From positions 428,602-492,601 of the forward strand of contig MNCI01001065.1 in the NCBI GenBank assembly GCA_015680685.1: 64,000 nt of DNA, in the 5' to 3' direction. Shown here one piece after another: positions 1-9,039 of this stretch. The stretch comes from Gnetum montanum. Its lineage: Eukaryota > Streptophyta > Gnetopsida > Gnetales > Gnetaceae. Below the pieces are notes generated by a model. The model had not been told where the DNA came from and did no database searches. It was given only the letters and a program-made list of their open reading frames with translations. Each line of letters starts with the position of its first letter. Position 1 is the stretch's first letter. Position numbers and translations under genes: made by a program.

Positions 1-657
1 CACCTGCCGCTCGGCGCGGAGCGGATCGCAGGTCAAAATCGTGGGATCCTTTCTGAACGCCTTGAGCAGATTCTCGCGGCCTTCCAGAATGTTCTCGAAG
101 AACGTGATGTTCCGCGAGAGCTGCTTCACGTTCAGCAGCCGCGGGCCGCGCGACACGGCCCCGCCGAGGTCGCCGCGGGAGAATCCAAGAGATTTGATGA
201 GGTCGAGCTTGGGGCGTAGGGTTTCGTCTGCTCTGTTGCGCAGCACGGCAGGGTTTTGCAGAACCAGAACGCGAATCTGCGCGACTGCAAAGCCGTAGTC
301 GCGGAGCAGCTCTACAACTTCCCTAGCGCGCCGCAAGGACCGCGCCTGGAATACCTTCGGGTGCCGTTTTCGCAGATTTCGCAGATTTACCTGCGACAGG
401 CCGCATTCTGTCTGTAGAAATTTCGCTATCTGCGGAGATTCGTCGTCGTCGTCCCGGATTTCTGCTGCCGGAGAGGAGAGCTTATGGCATGCTTTTTCGG
501 TTACGGTTACTGCAACTGCTGCTTTATGTGGTAGCCATTGCCGCTGTATACCTACAGCAAATGAGCTCACTTTGAATCTGAAACAGGACGCCCTACAGAG
601 GAAAGGGATGACCGCGGGAACAAAGACGGGGCAGAACACAATCCTTAGCAAACCCAT
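1..657 (-). CDS. mTERF-family protein, 5' part (truncated by window edge)
   Basis: The minus strand is open for 219 codons from an ATG at 657-655 to the left edge with no stop; the rest lies outside the window. Residues from about 75 onward show the repeated mTERF helix pattern: short 'GL/GF'-type turns followed by a basic helix and 'P.(V/I)L' segments, for example 'NPAVLRNR', 'IKSLGFSRGDLGGAVSRGP' and 'KDPTILTC'. mTERF proteins are organelle nucleic-acid-binding proteins that act in plastid or mitochondrial transcription, splicing or ribosome assembly. The first 40 residues are hydrophobic and basic with almost no acidic residues, as expected for an organelle transit peptide. Residues 86-89 are a run of Asp. 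The region is much richer in G+C than everything else here, as expected of a conserved gene. No intron is visible, as in many plant mTERF genes. Which mTERF it is cannot be told from this fragment. Confidence 0.82.
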   Translation of the reverse strand, partial: MGLLRIVFCPVFVPAVIPFLCRASCFRFKVSSFAVGIQRQWLPHKAAVAVTVTEKACHKLSSPAAEIRDDDDESPQIAKFLQTECGLSQVNLRNLRKRHPKVFQARSLRRAREVVELLRDYGFAVAQIRVLVLQNPAVLRNRADETLRPKLDLIKSLGFSRGDLGGAVSRGPRLLNVKQLSRNITFFENILEGRENLLKAFRKDPTILTCDPLRAERQV

Positions 658-898
658 TGTGCGTGGTTGAAACAGGATTTTGGATGTTGCAGATTCAAAA
701 GGGAGAGTTTTTGAGGTCAGGGAGTGCCGGCATGTGAAAATGAACTATGGCAGCAACATCATATTTTTGTAAATTTACAACTTAAATCATTCGCAGTTCA
801 GAGTCTCTGTTAATTGCTAAGTATTGTGTTCTGCCCCGTTTTTGTTCCCGCGGTCATCCCTTTCGTCTGTAGGGCGTCCTGTTCCAGATTCAAAGTGA
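567..898. repeat. Inverted duplication of the mTERF 5' coding end (arms 567-651 and 814-898)
   Basis: The 85 bases at 567-651 (mTERF codons about 3-30) recur in inverted orientation at 814-898 with four mismatches that I can count. The spacer is about 162 bases and contains the mTERF start codon. A transcript starting upstream of 898 and reading leftward would fold into a hairpin of about 85 base pairs at the start of the coding region. Each arm contains the GC-rich core 'TGTTCCCGCGGTCATCCC'. Confidence 0.9.
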
Positions 899-1052
899 TT
901 CTCCTATCAGTATTACTCTAATTTTGTAGTAAATTCTCCTATACCAGTATTACTCCAATTTTGTAAACTAATGATGTCTGTCCTATACAGTATACAGTAT
1001 TACTCCAATTTTGTAAACTAATGATGTCTGCCGAAGTAGATGATGTAGCTTT
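658..1052. other. mTERF upstream region; no gene
   Basis: Apart from the inverted arm at 814-898 and the tandem repeats at 899-1030, no coding potential is visible. It should hold the mTERF promoter and 5' leader. No convincing TATA box was identified. Confidence 0.5.
899..1030. repeat. Three imperfect tandem repeats upstream of mTERF
   Basis: Units at about 899-933, 934-980 and 981-1030 share 'CAGTATTACTCCAATTTTGT'; the last two also share 'AAACTAATGATGTCTG'. The array lies exactly between the inverted mTERF arm and the caulimovirid border. Confidence 0.8.
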
Positions 1053-1057
1053 GGTTT

Positions 1058-1346
1058 TCATGTGGTATATTGTTTCCGGGCCTGTCGTGGTTGTTTTGTT
1101 TGTACGGAAGTGTAAGTGCCAGAAGTTGTACCTCTATTCCTGATCTTAATTTTTCTTTTTCTTTTTCTAAGAATTTCTTAAGATGCTCTTTCTCTTCCTC
1201 TTTGTGTGATGATGTATCAAGGCATCACATTCTTTACAACGATAATGTGAATCTATTTGTTTTAATTGTAAATGTCTACATGATGGATCTATTCCAGATC
1301 TAGAACCCTTAGAATAATCAACTTGTCTAATTTTCTTCTCTCTATT
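1058..1346 (-). repeat. Caulimovirid terminal redundancy, left copy
   Basis: This aligns with 6885-7273 and shares, among others, 'AATGTGAATCTATTTGTTTT' and 'CTAAGAATTTCTTA'. It lacks about 110 bases present in the right copy. In minus-strand reading both encode the same Lys-rich region with a 'CKEC' motif and a following His cluster. Confidence 0.85.
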
Positions 1347-1372
1347 TTTCCTGTGCTCTCACCTTTCCTATT

Positions 1373-1450
1373 TGTTTTACTAATTTTCCTACTTCATGAT
1401 TCATTTCTTTTTTTTACTAATTTTCCTACTTCATGATTCATTTCTTTTAC
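1373..1450. repeat. Tandem duplication of about 36 bp at the end of the movement-protein region
   Basis: 'TTTTCCTACTTCATGATTCA' plus its flanks occurs twice in succession. It lies between the movement-protein stop and the Cys/His region. Confidence 0.8.
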
Positions 1451-1495
1451 AGATAAATGATCTGTTTCAGGTGAACAAGAACGAAAATATGTGTT

Positions 1496-2344
1496 TCATA
1501 ATAGTGGGAAAAGAGGTAATTTTTCTTTATCTTTGTTTAAGGGGTCTTGATCTAGGAATTTAGGTTTTTGTAACCTAACTTGAGTTCTTCGTTTTGTTCT
1601 TGTCGGAGTAGGCCCTAAGTATTCAAAATATGTTGAATACTTAGATGTTAAGTCTAGGTATTGTTTGTGAATAGGTAGACCTTCCATATCTATTTCTACT
1701 CCATATTCAAGGTTTGTCATGCCTACTTGCACCTGTTGGTCCCCAAAAGGTAACAAAGTTTGGATACTCGTAGTATTAAATAATTTAAAACACAACCTAG
1801 TACCTATAGTAGCATAGATTGTTTGATCATGCATGTTTATAGGAATATAAACAATTAACATAAGACTTTTACTAATATGTGGATCATGTAAGGATAATTT
1901 AAAGTTAGGGATGGTTACTATTAACGTATCCATTTCCAAAGTTCCTTTAGCCTATGTACTAATTGCATCTTTAAAGTTCTTAAATCTTTTATCAATCAAC
2001 GCAATCCAGTATGAGATCTTTAATCTATAATTAAAGTGTGGATGGATGTGGATTGATAGTTCTCCTAAGTGGATGTAATTGTATCCTTCTTTGATCCATT
2101 TCATACACTTTATAGGACTAAAAAATGTTAAAGTTACTGGCCTGAGTCTTGAGCCTGAAATTTCCAGATCACATTCCGATAAATACATCTCCTTATACGA
2201 TTCTAACCATTTTAAACTAGATTTTGGATAAATTTCAGAACATTTCGAAATAGGTAAAGGTTCCATACCATTAGAAGTACTACAAAACACAGATACACAC
2301 TGAACATAAGAGTTGGTACTTGTCATACTAGATGAATTAGCCAT
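1496..2344 (-). pseudogene. Caulimovirid movement protein, one in-frame stop
   Basis: The protein begins at an ATG at 2344 and runs 283 codons in a single frame to 1496, interrupted only by one TAG at 1954-1952. It resembles the 30K movement-protein superfamily. A first block has 'HLGELSIHIHP' followed by 'ALIDKRFKNFKDAI'; just after the stop comes 'IPNFKLSLHDPHISKSL', matching the 'LFPNF..SL.DP.L...L' block of petuvirus-type movement proteins. Members form plasmodesmal tubules for cell-to-cell movement of virions. The C-terminus is basic ('TPTRTKRRTQVRLQKPK'). One stop in an otherwise open frame makes this the best preserved viral gene here, but it is not intact. Family assignment is from motif pattern only. 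Confidence 0.72.
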
Positions 2345-2871
2345 TCTGGTTGATGAAGATGATACTGCCTCACACTGTGTGTCTTACAGCTTTCTCTACA
2401 AGTCTTACTACACGTCTTACGATATCGGTGATCTACATGTCTCAACGCAACACTACGGGCTTTTGAAGATTGTATGCAGCAGGTTTGTCAAACTCTCTTA
2501 TGGTCATACGTTTCTCACAAATTCAGAGTACAACCTCCACAAATGAGAGCGAGAACAACATATATCAAATAGCACACTTTTATTGCCTCAACTTGCAAAA
2601 TTACAACACTATAGGAGATGCTAGATAGGAATGCTTTTGAGGAGCTATACATAATCACTTAGGTTTTCTCTACCGATGCCTCCTAGAGGAGCGAGGGACT
2701 TAATTTATACATCTATAAGGACTATTGTAGATAGACACGCACCTAGCTGACTTAGCTAGGGTTGCAGACTTTGATTCCTAAGCTGACTTCTAGATAGATC
2801 TGATTGGACAAAATCAGAATACAAACTCAATAATAGACTGACTTTTATTTACAATCACAGGTGGCATATTC
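2345..2871 (-). promoter_or_regulatory. Caulimovirid non-coding region with candidate TATA box
   Basis: This gap between the RNase H polyprotein stop and the movement-protein ATG is where caulimovirids carry their promoter, leader and polyadenylation signal. On the minus strand 'TATAAATTA' occurs at 2709-2701, about 360 bases before the ATG. I did not find a clear tRNA-Met primer site here. Confidence 0.45.
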
Positions 2872-3709
2872 TTATGCCGACCCTTCATCAGTCTCATCTT
2901 CATCCAGATTTGGGGATGGATCCTCGTGGAGAAGGAATTCATGAATATGGAGCCCACCACGTTCTTGGTACTGACGATATTCTAGATTGAGGTGGTACAG
3001 TTGTAGAGTTATTGGGAATCTTCCATTTCTACCATAGTGCTCTATGATGTCAACATCAGTGGCTGTGTAAATGTCCTGGAACCATGCATATGCCCAAGGG
3101 TTCTAATAATCTAGATGACAGTTGGAACATGATGTTATAAAATAAGCTAGAGAATCTGTTTCTTTATGAAGAAGATCCTAGCTAGAGACTTGATATGAGT
3201 GAAGTACTTGAAGCTATCATTTTCTTCACTCTTGATTTCCCTAATTAAATTTAATGGAAAACCCTGACGATAATAATGTGGTGTACAACCAAATTTATTC
3301 CACCATGACTAAAATGATGGACTTTCCCTGCAACTAGAGTCAAAGTTAATGTGATAGGTGTGAAAAGCATTGGGATGGTACAATGGCCAAGAATGGACAT
3401 TTTCAACGTACACATATTCAAAATCAAGGTTTCTAAAGTTCACCATGGTTTTTAAGGGTGTTTTAGTTAAAGAGCCATCTAGGTTTTTAAAACCATAGGA
3501 AGCTTTGGTGACATTGGTCCAAACATGAGGATTTTTATTGATCTAACAAAATTGATTCCATTGGAATTAATGATTAGTGCGATACGCGTGAGCTTCCACA
3601 TTACTCAAATAACTGTTAGTAATATTACAACCTCTTAATCTACGACTATAATGTAAACTCCATCCTTCGTGCAATAATAACACTATACAAAATATTTAAA
3701 AAGGATTAG
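2872..3709 (-). pseudogene. Caulimovirid polyprotein C-terminal region after RNase H (unassigned domain)
   Basis: After RNase H the polyprotein appears to continue for about 260 codons with several stops or frame changes. The last 60 codons are clean and end at TAA 2874-2872. Visible features are 'WPLYHPNAFHTYHINF', 'WWNKFGCTPHYY', 'RNGRFPITLQLYHLNLEYR' and an acidic tail 'NLDEDETDEGSA'. I do not recognise this domain. Trp, Tyr and His are frequent, suggesting a folded domain. It could be a lineage-specific C-terminal domain or coding sequence captured by the virus. Confidence 0.5.
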
Positions 3710-5107
3710 TTACAAATGATATTCTTTGGTCAGAAAATCTGCTAGAGCATTCTTTTTACCATCAATATATTGACTCTCAAATTCAAAATTAGCTAGAAAA
3801 AGACTCCATCTAATAAGTCTAGTATCTGCAACTTTGTTTAAATTCTTAACCTGTAAATATTTATCAAAATGTTTAAGATCACTCCTAATGATAAATCTTT
3901 GTTTTTGGAAGAATAGTCTGAATTGTTTAATACCCTTAATAATTGCTAATAATTCCTTGTGGGTATTGTGATAATTTTTATTAGCATTGTTAAATTTGCC
4001 ACTTGCATATTTGTACACATAGATGACTCCTTCCAAATCTTCCTTTAAGACTACACCCTAGAATTCATCTGAAGCATCTATTTCTAAGATTAAAGTTCCA
4101 TGTGTTGGTAATCTTAGTTGGGGCAAATTCTTACATTGTTCTTTTAATCTTTTAACTGCATTCGTGTGTTGGGATGTTCAATTACCTGTATCTTTAGTTA
4201 GCTGTTGATTCAAGATCTTTCTATCTCTAGCTAGATCTTTGTAAAAACTAGATACACAATTCAAACAACCTAAGAATCTTTGCAGTTGTTTCTTATCTTT
4301 GATTTCATTTGGGAAATTTTGTATTGAAATCAGAATATGATCTTGTAAATGAATCTTCCCATGAGTAATTTTCATACCAAGAAATTTAATAGTATCAACA
4401 ATGATCTTAATTTTCTTTTCAGATGAAGATAATACTAAACCATTTTAATAAAGTATTTCATAAAATTTATTTAAATGTTCTATATGTTGATTTACGTTTT
4501 TAGACATAATTAAAATGTCATCTATGTAAACTAAAATAAAATTATATGCTTTGAAAATTTTATCCATACATTGTTGGAATATGGAAGGTGTTGTTTTTAT
4601 ACTAAATGGTAATACATTCCATTGGTATAATCCTCCTAGAATTGTAAAAGTTGTTTTTCATCTATCTTATAAATAAATCTGGATTTGCCAAAATCTTGAT
4701 TTTAAAACAAATTTGGAATAAATGTGAGTATTTTGTAGTCATTGAAAAAGATCATCTTTTGAGGTGATTGGATGTTGTACTGGTTTTATGATTTCATTTA
4801 AGGGTTTATAATGCACAACCAATCTCTTCTTACCTCTTATTAACTTCGCTCTTTTGTTAATATAAAATGCTGCACAAGCAAACATACTTGTACTAAGAAT
4901 AATAAAATCTTTTTCTAATAATTGTTTAATCTCTTTCTCATATTCTTTTCTCAGTTCAGGTGACATACCTATATGGTGAGCTTTTGCTTTTACTTGTATA
5001 TTATCTAGCAAATCTATGTGACACCAGTGTTCTTTATGATGTATGAATGCAGTTGGATCTTCATTTGCAACCGTCATTATTTTTTTGTTTGATTTGATGA
5101 AATTCAT
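3710..5107 (-). pseudogene. Caulimovirid reverse transcriptase and RNase H, frameshifted
   Basis: RT begins near 5107; 'YINKRAKLIRGKKRLVVHYK' matches the conserved '(R)GK.R.V..YK.LN' block. The catalytic YIDD is at 4528-4517. 'KQLQRFLGCLNCVSSFYKDL' is the thumb/connection block at about 4290. RNase H follows, with the first catalytic Asp in 'EIDASDEF' near 4070 and 'YHNTHKELLAIIKGIKQF' at about 3960-3905, ending at 3710. These copy pregenomic RNA to DNA in the caulimovirid cycle. The RT palm between 4739 and 4376 is in broken frames, and a stop follows DASDEF, so no full enzyme can be made. The lack of integrase distinguishes it from Ty3/gypsy RT. Confidence 0.85.
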
Positions 5108-5520
5108 CAGTTTTTTGATAAATCTGGTTGATTACCCAATCAATATTTTTTATGAGTTTCATCTCTTGATGATCAAATCGAGAGACTATATAAAATCTTC
5201 TTTTATAAGAGTATTTTCCTAAGATTATTTTATCTTTTAAAATTTGATAAGGTTCAAATTTATGTAAATTGTATACACCCATTATCATATCATAGACTAA
5301 CCAATCTATTTGACAAACCTCAAAATGTGTAATGTCTCCTAATGGAGTTTTTATAGGTAACTGAGTATCTTTAGTAATTCTTTTGTTTAGATGATCAAAA
5401 CTTACGATGAAGGGTTTTCTTTCTTTCCACAAATATTCAGGTATTATCCTTTTTTTTCTACAAAGACTTTAGCTCCTGTATCGATTAGTGGATCTATGGG
5501 ATAAGCCTTGAATCCGGGTA
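5061..5520 (-). pseudogene. Caulimovirid aspartic protease
   Basis: The active-site motif DTGA is encoded at 5482-5471 in the context 'IDPLIDTGAKVFVEKK'. The frame breaks immediately downstream at a run of A residues and is picked up by an open frame from 5432 to 5061 that carries the rest of the retropepsin fold and the linker to RT. Retropepsins of about 100-130 residues sit directly before RT in caulimovirids. The homopolymer position makes a 1-2 base slippage the likely cause of the frameshift, in the genome or in sequencing. Confidence 0.7.
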
Positions 5521-5663
5521 ATTTTATCTAGAAAGTACAGATTGGAACTTGGATAGGACTTTTCTTATTCAGATTTATGAAAATGGGATGGTTGGATTTT
5601 GTTTTTAGTTCATATTTTTTTTCTTTTTTCACTTTCTTCTTCAGCCTATAATTGTTCTAATTC

Positions 5664-6830
5664 TTATTCTACCCACTTCATAAATGTCTGTAGTTGTTTA
5701 ATTCTATGGGTTCTCCATAGAGACCTATCTACTTTTTTCGTTAATTTTGGAATATATGTTTTTTTCATTTGTTCTTCTATTTGTGGCTGCCCTTCTACTT
5801 GTTTTCCTTTCTCATGTTCCTTTATATATTCATCTAATTCTTCTTCCATGTTATCCATGGATTGGTTAGGCTTAGCGTCAAGGAAAATATCTTGATCCCT
5901 TTTAAGTTGTCTCAATCATCTACATTCTTCTTTTTTCTTTGTTATGGAATTTTATAATTGCATATATTTACCTATATTCTCTAAAGGTGTTTGTTTTAGT
6001 TTTGCTTTTAAAACACTAATTTCTTGTTTCAAATTATCTATATTTACATCTAATTGATCATCATATGGATTAGGTAATACCAGAGTTGGTGTTGGTATAC
6101 AAGATGTTTGATGGTATCCTATAGGTATACGACCTCCAAAATATTTTCTAGAAGACGTTTTGGATGATGAGGATCTGATTCTATTCATATTATTTGCATA
6201 ATACAAATAGTCATTAAATTTTGAATCATCCGAAGTGTGAAAATGGACATTCCTTATTTGCATTCATACTATTTCTACATTAGTTTTTATTCCTATGAAT
6301 TCCTTAATGATAGTATTAAGAAATACTATACGAGGTGCATTTGTTAATTTATATTTTATATTAGGAGATATATGATTCTAGCATCTACGTAATATGCCTC
6401 TAACATTATATGTTGTATTTACGATGGTAATATAAGGTTGTTTTTGTTCCAAATAAATTTGTATATCTAAAAATGCTTGTATGGAATCTAAAACATCTTG
6501 TCTTTCTTTTAATGATTTATTATCCATCATAAAAGTAGGTTGTTTAGATCCTACTTTTCTCATTTGTAATTGATGTAAATCTGCTGGATCTATAGCCTGA
6601 TTTCAGGCTATAGTTTCCTTAATCAACATTTCTTCTTTTGTATCATAGTATGTAGCTTTTAGTGTACTTACAGCACTAATGCTTAATGATTCATCATCCT
6701 TGGCTTGATTCATGTTAATTTGTAAACCTTTTAATTTTGATTCTACATGTTTTTCTCTGGCTTCTTTTTCTATGTTAGCTAATTTTTCTTCTTCTAATCT
6801 TCTCATTTTTCTTTTATACCTAGCTTTATG
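5664..6830 (-). pseudogene. Caulimovirid coat-region polyprotein segment
   Basis: Four open stretches (6806-6603, 6563-6378, 6263-5952, 5915-5664) lie in order between the Cys/His region and the protease, separated by single stops or frame changes. The first is a charged heptad-like coiled coil ('MRRLEEEKLANIEKEAREKH'). The second has 'LDSIQAFLDIQIYLEQKQPY'. The third is Ser/Arg-rich, then a second short coiled coil ('LKQEISVLKAKLKQ'). The fourth is acidic ('MEEELDEYIKEHEKGKQ'). Position suggests the coat protein and its flanks, but I see no diagnostic coat motif. Confidence 0.45.
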
Positions 6831-7275
6831 ACTATGTCCAAATTTTGGTGGAGAAGCTAAAGAAGGAATTTTGAAAGCTTTGGAAGATGTTGGTGTATTG
6901 TTTTAGGGCTTGTCGTGGTTGTTTGTATTAAAGTGTAGGTTCCAAAAGTTGTAGCTACTGTTCCTAATCCTAACTTTTCTTTTTTTGTTTCTAAGAATTT
7001 CTTAGGATGCTTTTCCTCTTTCTTTTTTAATTCTTCAAATTTTTGTTTCTTAGTAGCTTCCTATGTTGGATTAGAAGTTTCTTCCTCTTTTTTCACATTG
7101 GTGCTTATACCACTAGTATGATGATGTATCAAGTTATCACATTCTTTACACCAATAATGTGAATCTATTTGTTTTAATTATAAATGTCTACATGATGAAT
7201 TTATTCCAGATATAGAACCTTCAAAATCAGAAGAATCAACTTGTTTAATTTTCTTTTCTCTCTATTTTTCCATGG
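6831..7275 (-). pseudogene. Caulimovirid Cys/His-containing region (right copy)
   Basis: Minus-strand reading gives 'DSHYWCKECDNLIHHH', that is C-x2-C-x4-H, then a Lys/Glu-rich stretch. Caulimovirid coat proteins carry C-x2-C-x4-H-x4-C; here the fourth ligand is not a Cys, so this is either a diverged finger or a different one using the His cluster. The same motif is in the left terminal copy. Confidence 0.5.
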
Positions 7276-8709
7276 TTGGCCAAAAATGTAAACAAAATAT
7301 CATTTGTCTACCCATTTGGCCTTAGGGATTTTTTCCTTCATGTTTGCATTAGCACTTATTAAAGTTCTTTTAAGGCCACTCTCTAATCCAATTCGATTTC
7401 AAATCCAATAAGTTGATGATCATAGAATAACATTGAAATAAGACCAACCTCACTACTTATGGGTATAGATATTCTTAAAGAAGTATTTAGTCATTATCAC
7501 ATTATGCTAGGGGTTGGAAGTTAAGGTTAGGCCTTATTATTTAGCCCATGATCCTAAGGAAACTATGTGAAAGAAGTGAGCATTGAGGTCTTCTTCCTTA
7601 AGCTAAGTGATTCTAATCCTTTATTTTCAATAGTTGTCTTTAACATAAAGAAGCTAGAAGAGAGTGGATTGGAGGTGCTAAAAATAGAGGTTGATGATAT
7701 CAATTTTGCTAAACTGCATGAGTTCCTATCTAACTTCTAGAAAAGTACATGTCATGGTTATGTATAATTGATTCTCTAGCCCCATGGTATCCTTTTGCTT
7801 ACATAAGGTCTCTTATATGGCTTTCCTATTATTAATCTATCTCTAAAAGCATTCCTCAATTTTTGATATATTCCTGGGATCTGCAACTAGGCATTCTCAA
7901 ATTTAAAGTAGTGAACCAAGTGGGCATTAAACCTCCATCTAATAGTAATTGGATTATGTTTTGAGAAGGATAATAGTTCTTCCATGAAAAGTAGCTTGTG
8001 CTATTTAAGGAAGGTCTTTGCGGTCTAACATCTATTAAGCCTTGAATCCTGAACTTCATGTTCTTTAAGAGGTCTTCTTAGGTGAATTTTATACATTGTA
8101 GAGGTAGTTTTATCAACACCACATAAGTAATAAAAGATTTGAAGACTTTAGATTCAACATTGGATATCAATTCCATCAAGCATTTTGCTAGGTGCTCCAT
8201 CACATTAAATTCCCCCATAAGAATTTGCTACTAGGTTCTCTTCAAATGTTTCAGAATCTCTAGATAAAAACATTGAAGGCCTTTAGGAAAAGAGAAAATT
8301 TAAGCATTGATAATTACAATATCTTACCATCTATGGGATATGCAAGTGGTATGTAGCTTTACCTCTACAAGCAATAATTGCATAATTCATAGGATGGTAA
8401 GGCCTAAATAGATGCTGCCATGAGCATAGGTTGATATTTCCTACTAAAAGCTTGGAAGCATGACCTTCTTTCTTCATTTTATCTTTGACAAACAGAAAAT
8501 ATCCACTCCAAAGTTCTCTACAAAAGCCATCACTTCTCTTGCCTTTTCTAGATTGTTCAACTCTTCCACAATCTATGATGTAATGATCATGGAAGTGGTT
8601 TGTTGTGATCATTCTTGGGCATTCGACACAAGACATTACTCATGTATTAAAAGCCATATATAATCTTCCTTTTAGTTTATTGTCTACGTTGCTTGAAGAA
8701 TAAGGGTTG
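7276..8709 (-). pseudogene. L1-like LINE remnant, endonuclease part (distal half of split element)
   Basis: Minus-strand reading gives fragments of an APE-type endonuclease. Near 8260-8180 there is a block resembling '(G)(D/E)FN(V/M)(V/M)E', and at 8010-7910 'FSWKNYYPSQNIIQLLLDGG', which matches the '(F/Y)TW.N.......I...LDR' block near the end of plant L1 endonucleases. Open stretches are 8636-8331 and 8059-7856, with stops between. The RT is missing: 7745-7276 has no recognisable coding sequence and then the caulimovirid begins. The matching 5' half lies at 27941-29480 beyond the copia insertion. Confidence 0.5.
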
Positions 8710-8978
8710 TGATAACATAATAGAGAGCCAAAAAACTAAATGTCCATGCTTTATTACTATAACATATAAATGAATCATACAAAGATAAATTAAGGATCAT
8801 AAATCCAATATATAGCCAAAGAACCACTAAAAATAACTCCAACATAAAATAGAAAGATTCCAAAGAGAAGAGGAAAATAGGCAAGAAGTTTGCCAAAAGG
8901 ATGGAAAGAAGAGGAAGGAAAACTCTAGAAAAAACAAAAAGAAAGTTACCAATTTCCACAACTACAATCATTGTAACA
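8710..8978 (-). repeat. Copia 3' LTR
   Basis: This aligns over about 265 bases with 27678-27940 (shared 'AACTCCAACATAAAATAGAA'). In minus reading it starts TGTTACA and ends GTTATCA. It is preceded by a purine-rich 'ATTGAGGGGAAATT' at 8992-8979, a good polypurine tract. It is short for a plant copia LTR, so the true LTR may differ. Confidence 0.65.
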
Positions 8979-9039
8979 AATTTCCCCTCAATTGGTGCAT
9001 TTTATTGAAAGCATCTAAAAGATAGAAAAAGAAGAATTA

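Larger units (their letters stand above)
1053..7275 (-). mobile_element. Endogenous caulimovirid (plant pararetrovirus) with terminal redundancy
   Basis: Reading from 7275 leftward the order is: Cys/His region, coiled-coil and coat-like region, aspartic protease, reverse transcriptase, RNase H, a post-RNase H domain, a non-coding region, a 30K-type movement protein, then a second copy of the Cys/His region. Caulimovirid genomes are circular in the order movement protein, coat, protease, RT, RNase H. This order is therefore a circle opened within the coat/Cys-His region and slightly longer than one unit, about 5.9 kb. RNase H reads 'YHNTHKELLAIIKGIKQF', the caulimovirid form rather than the Ty3/gypsy form. 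There is no integrase and no LTR. Stop codons and frameshifts interrupt most domains, so it is an old, non-functional copy. The genus is not assignable by eye; related endogenous caulimovirids are known from gymnosperms and ferns. Confidence 0.88.

Noticed and set aside
41-298. Plus-strand 85-codon open frame
   Set aside because: It is the antisense of the mTERF coding sequence, which has clear family structure on the minus strand.
5599-5895. Plus-strand 98-codon hydrophobic frame
   Set aside because: Antisense of the acidic caulimovirid segment at 5664-5915; the hydrophobicity comes from reading GAA/AAG codons backwards.
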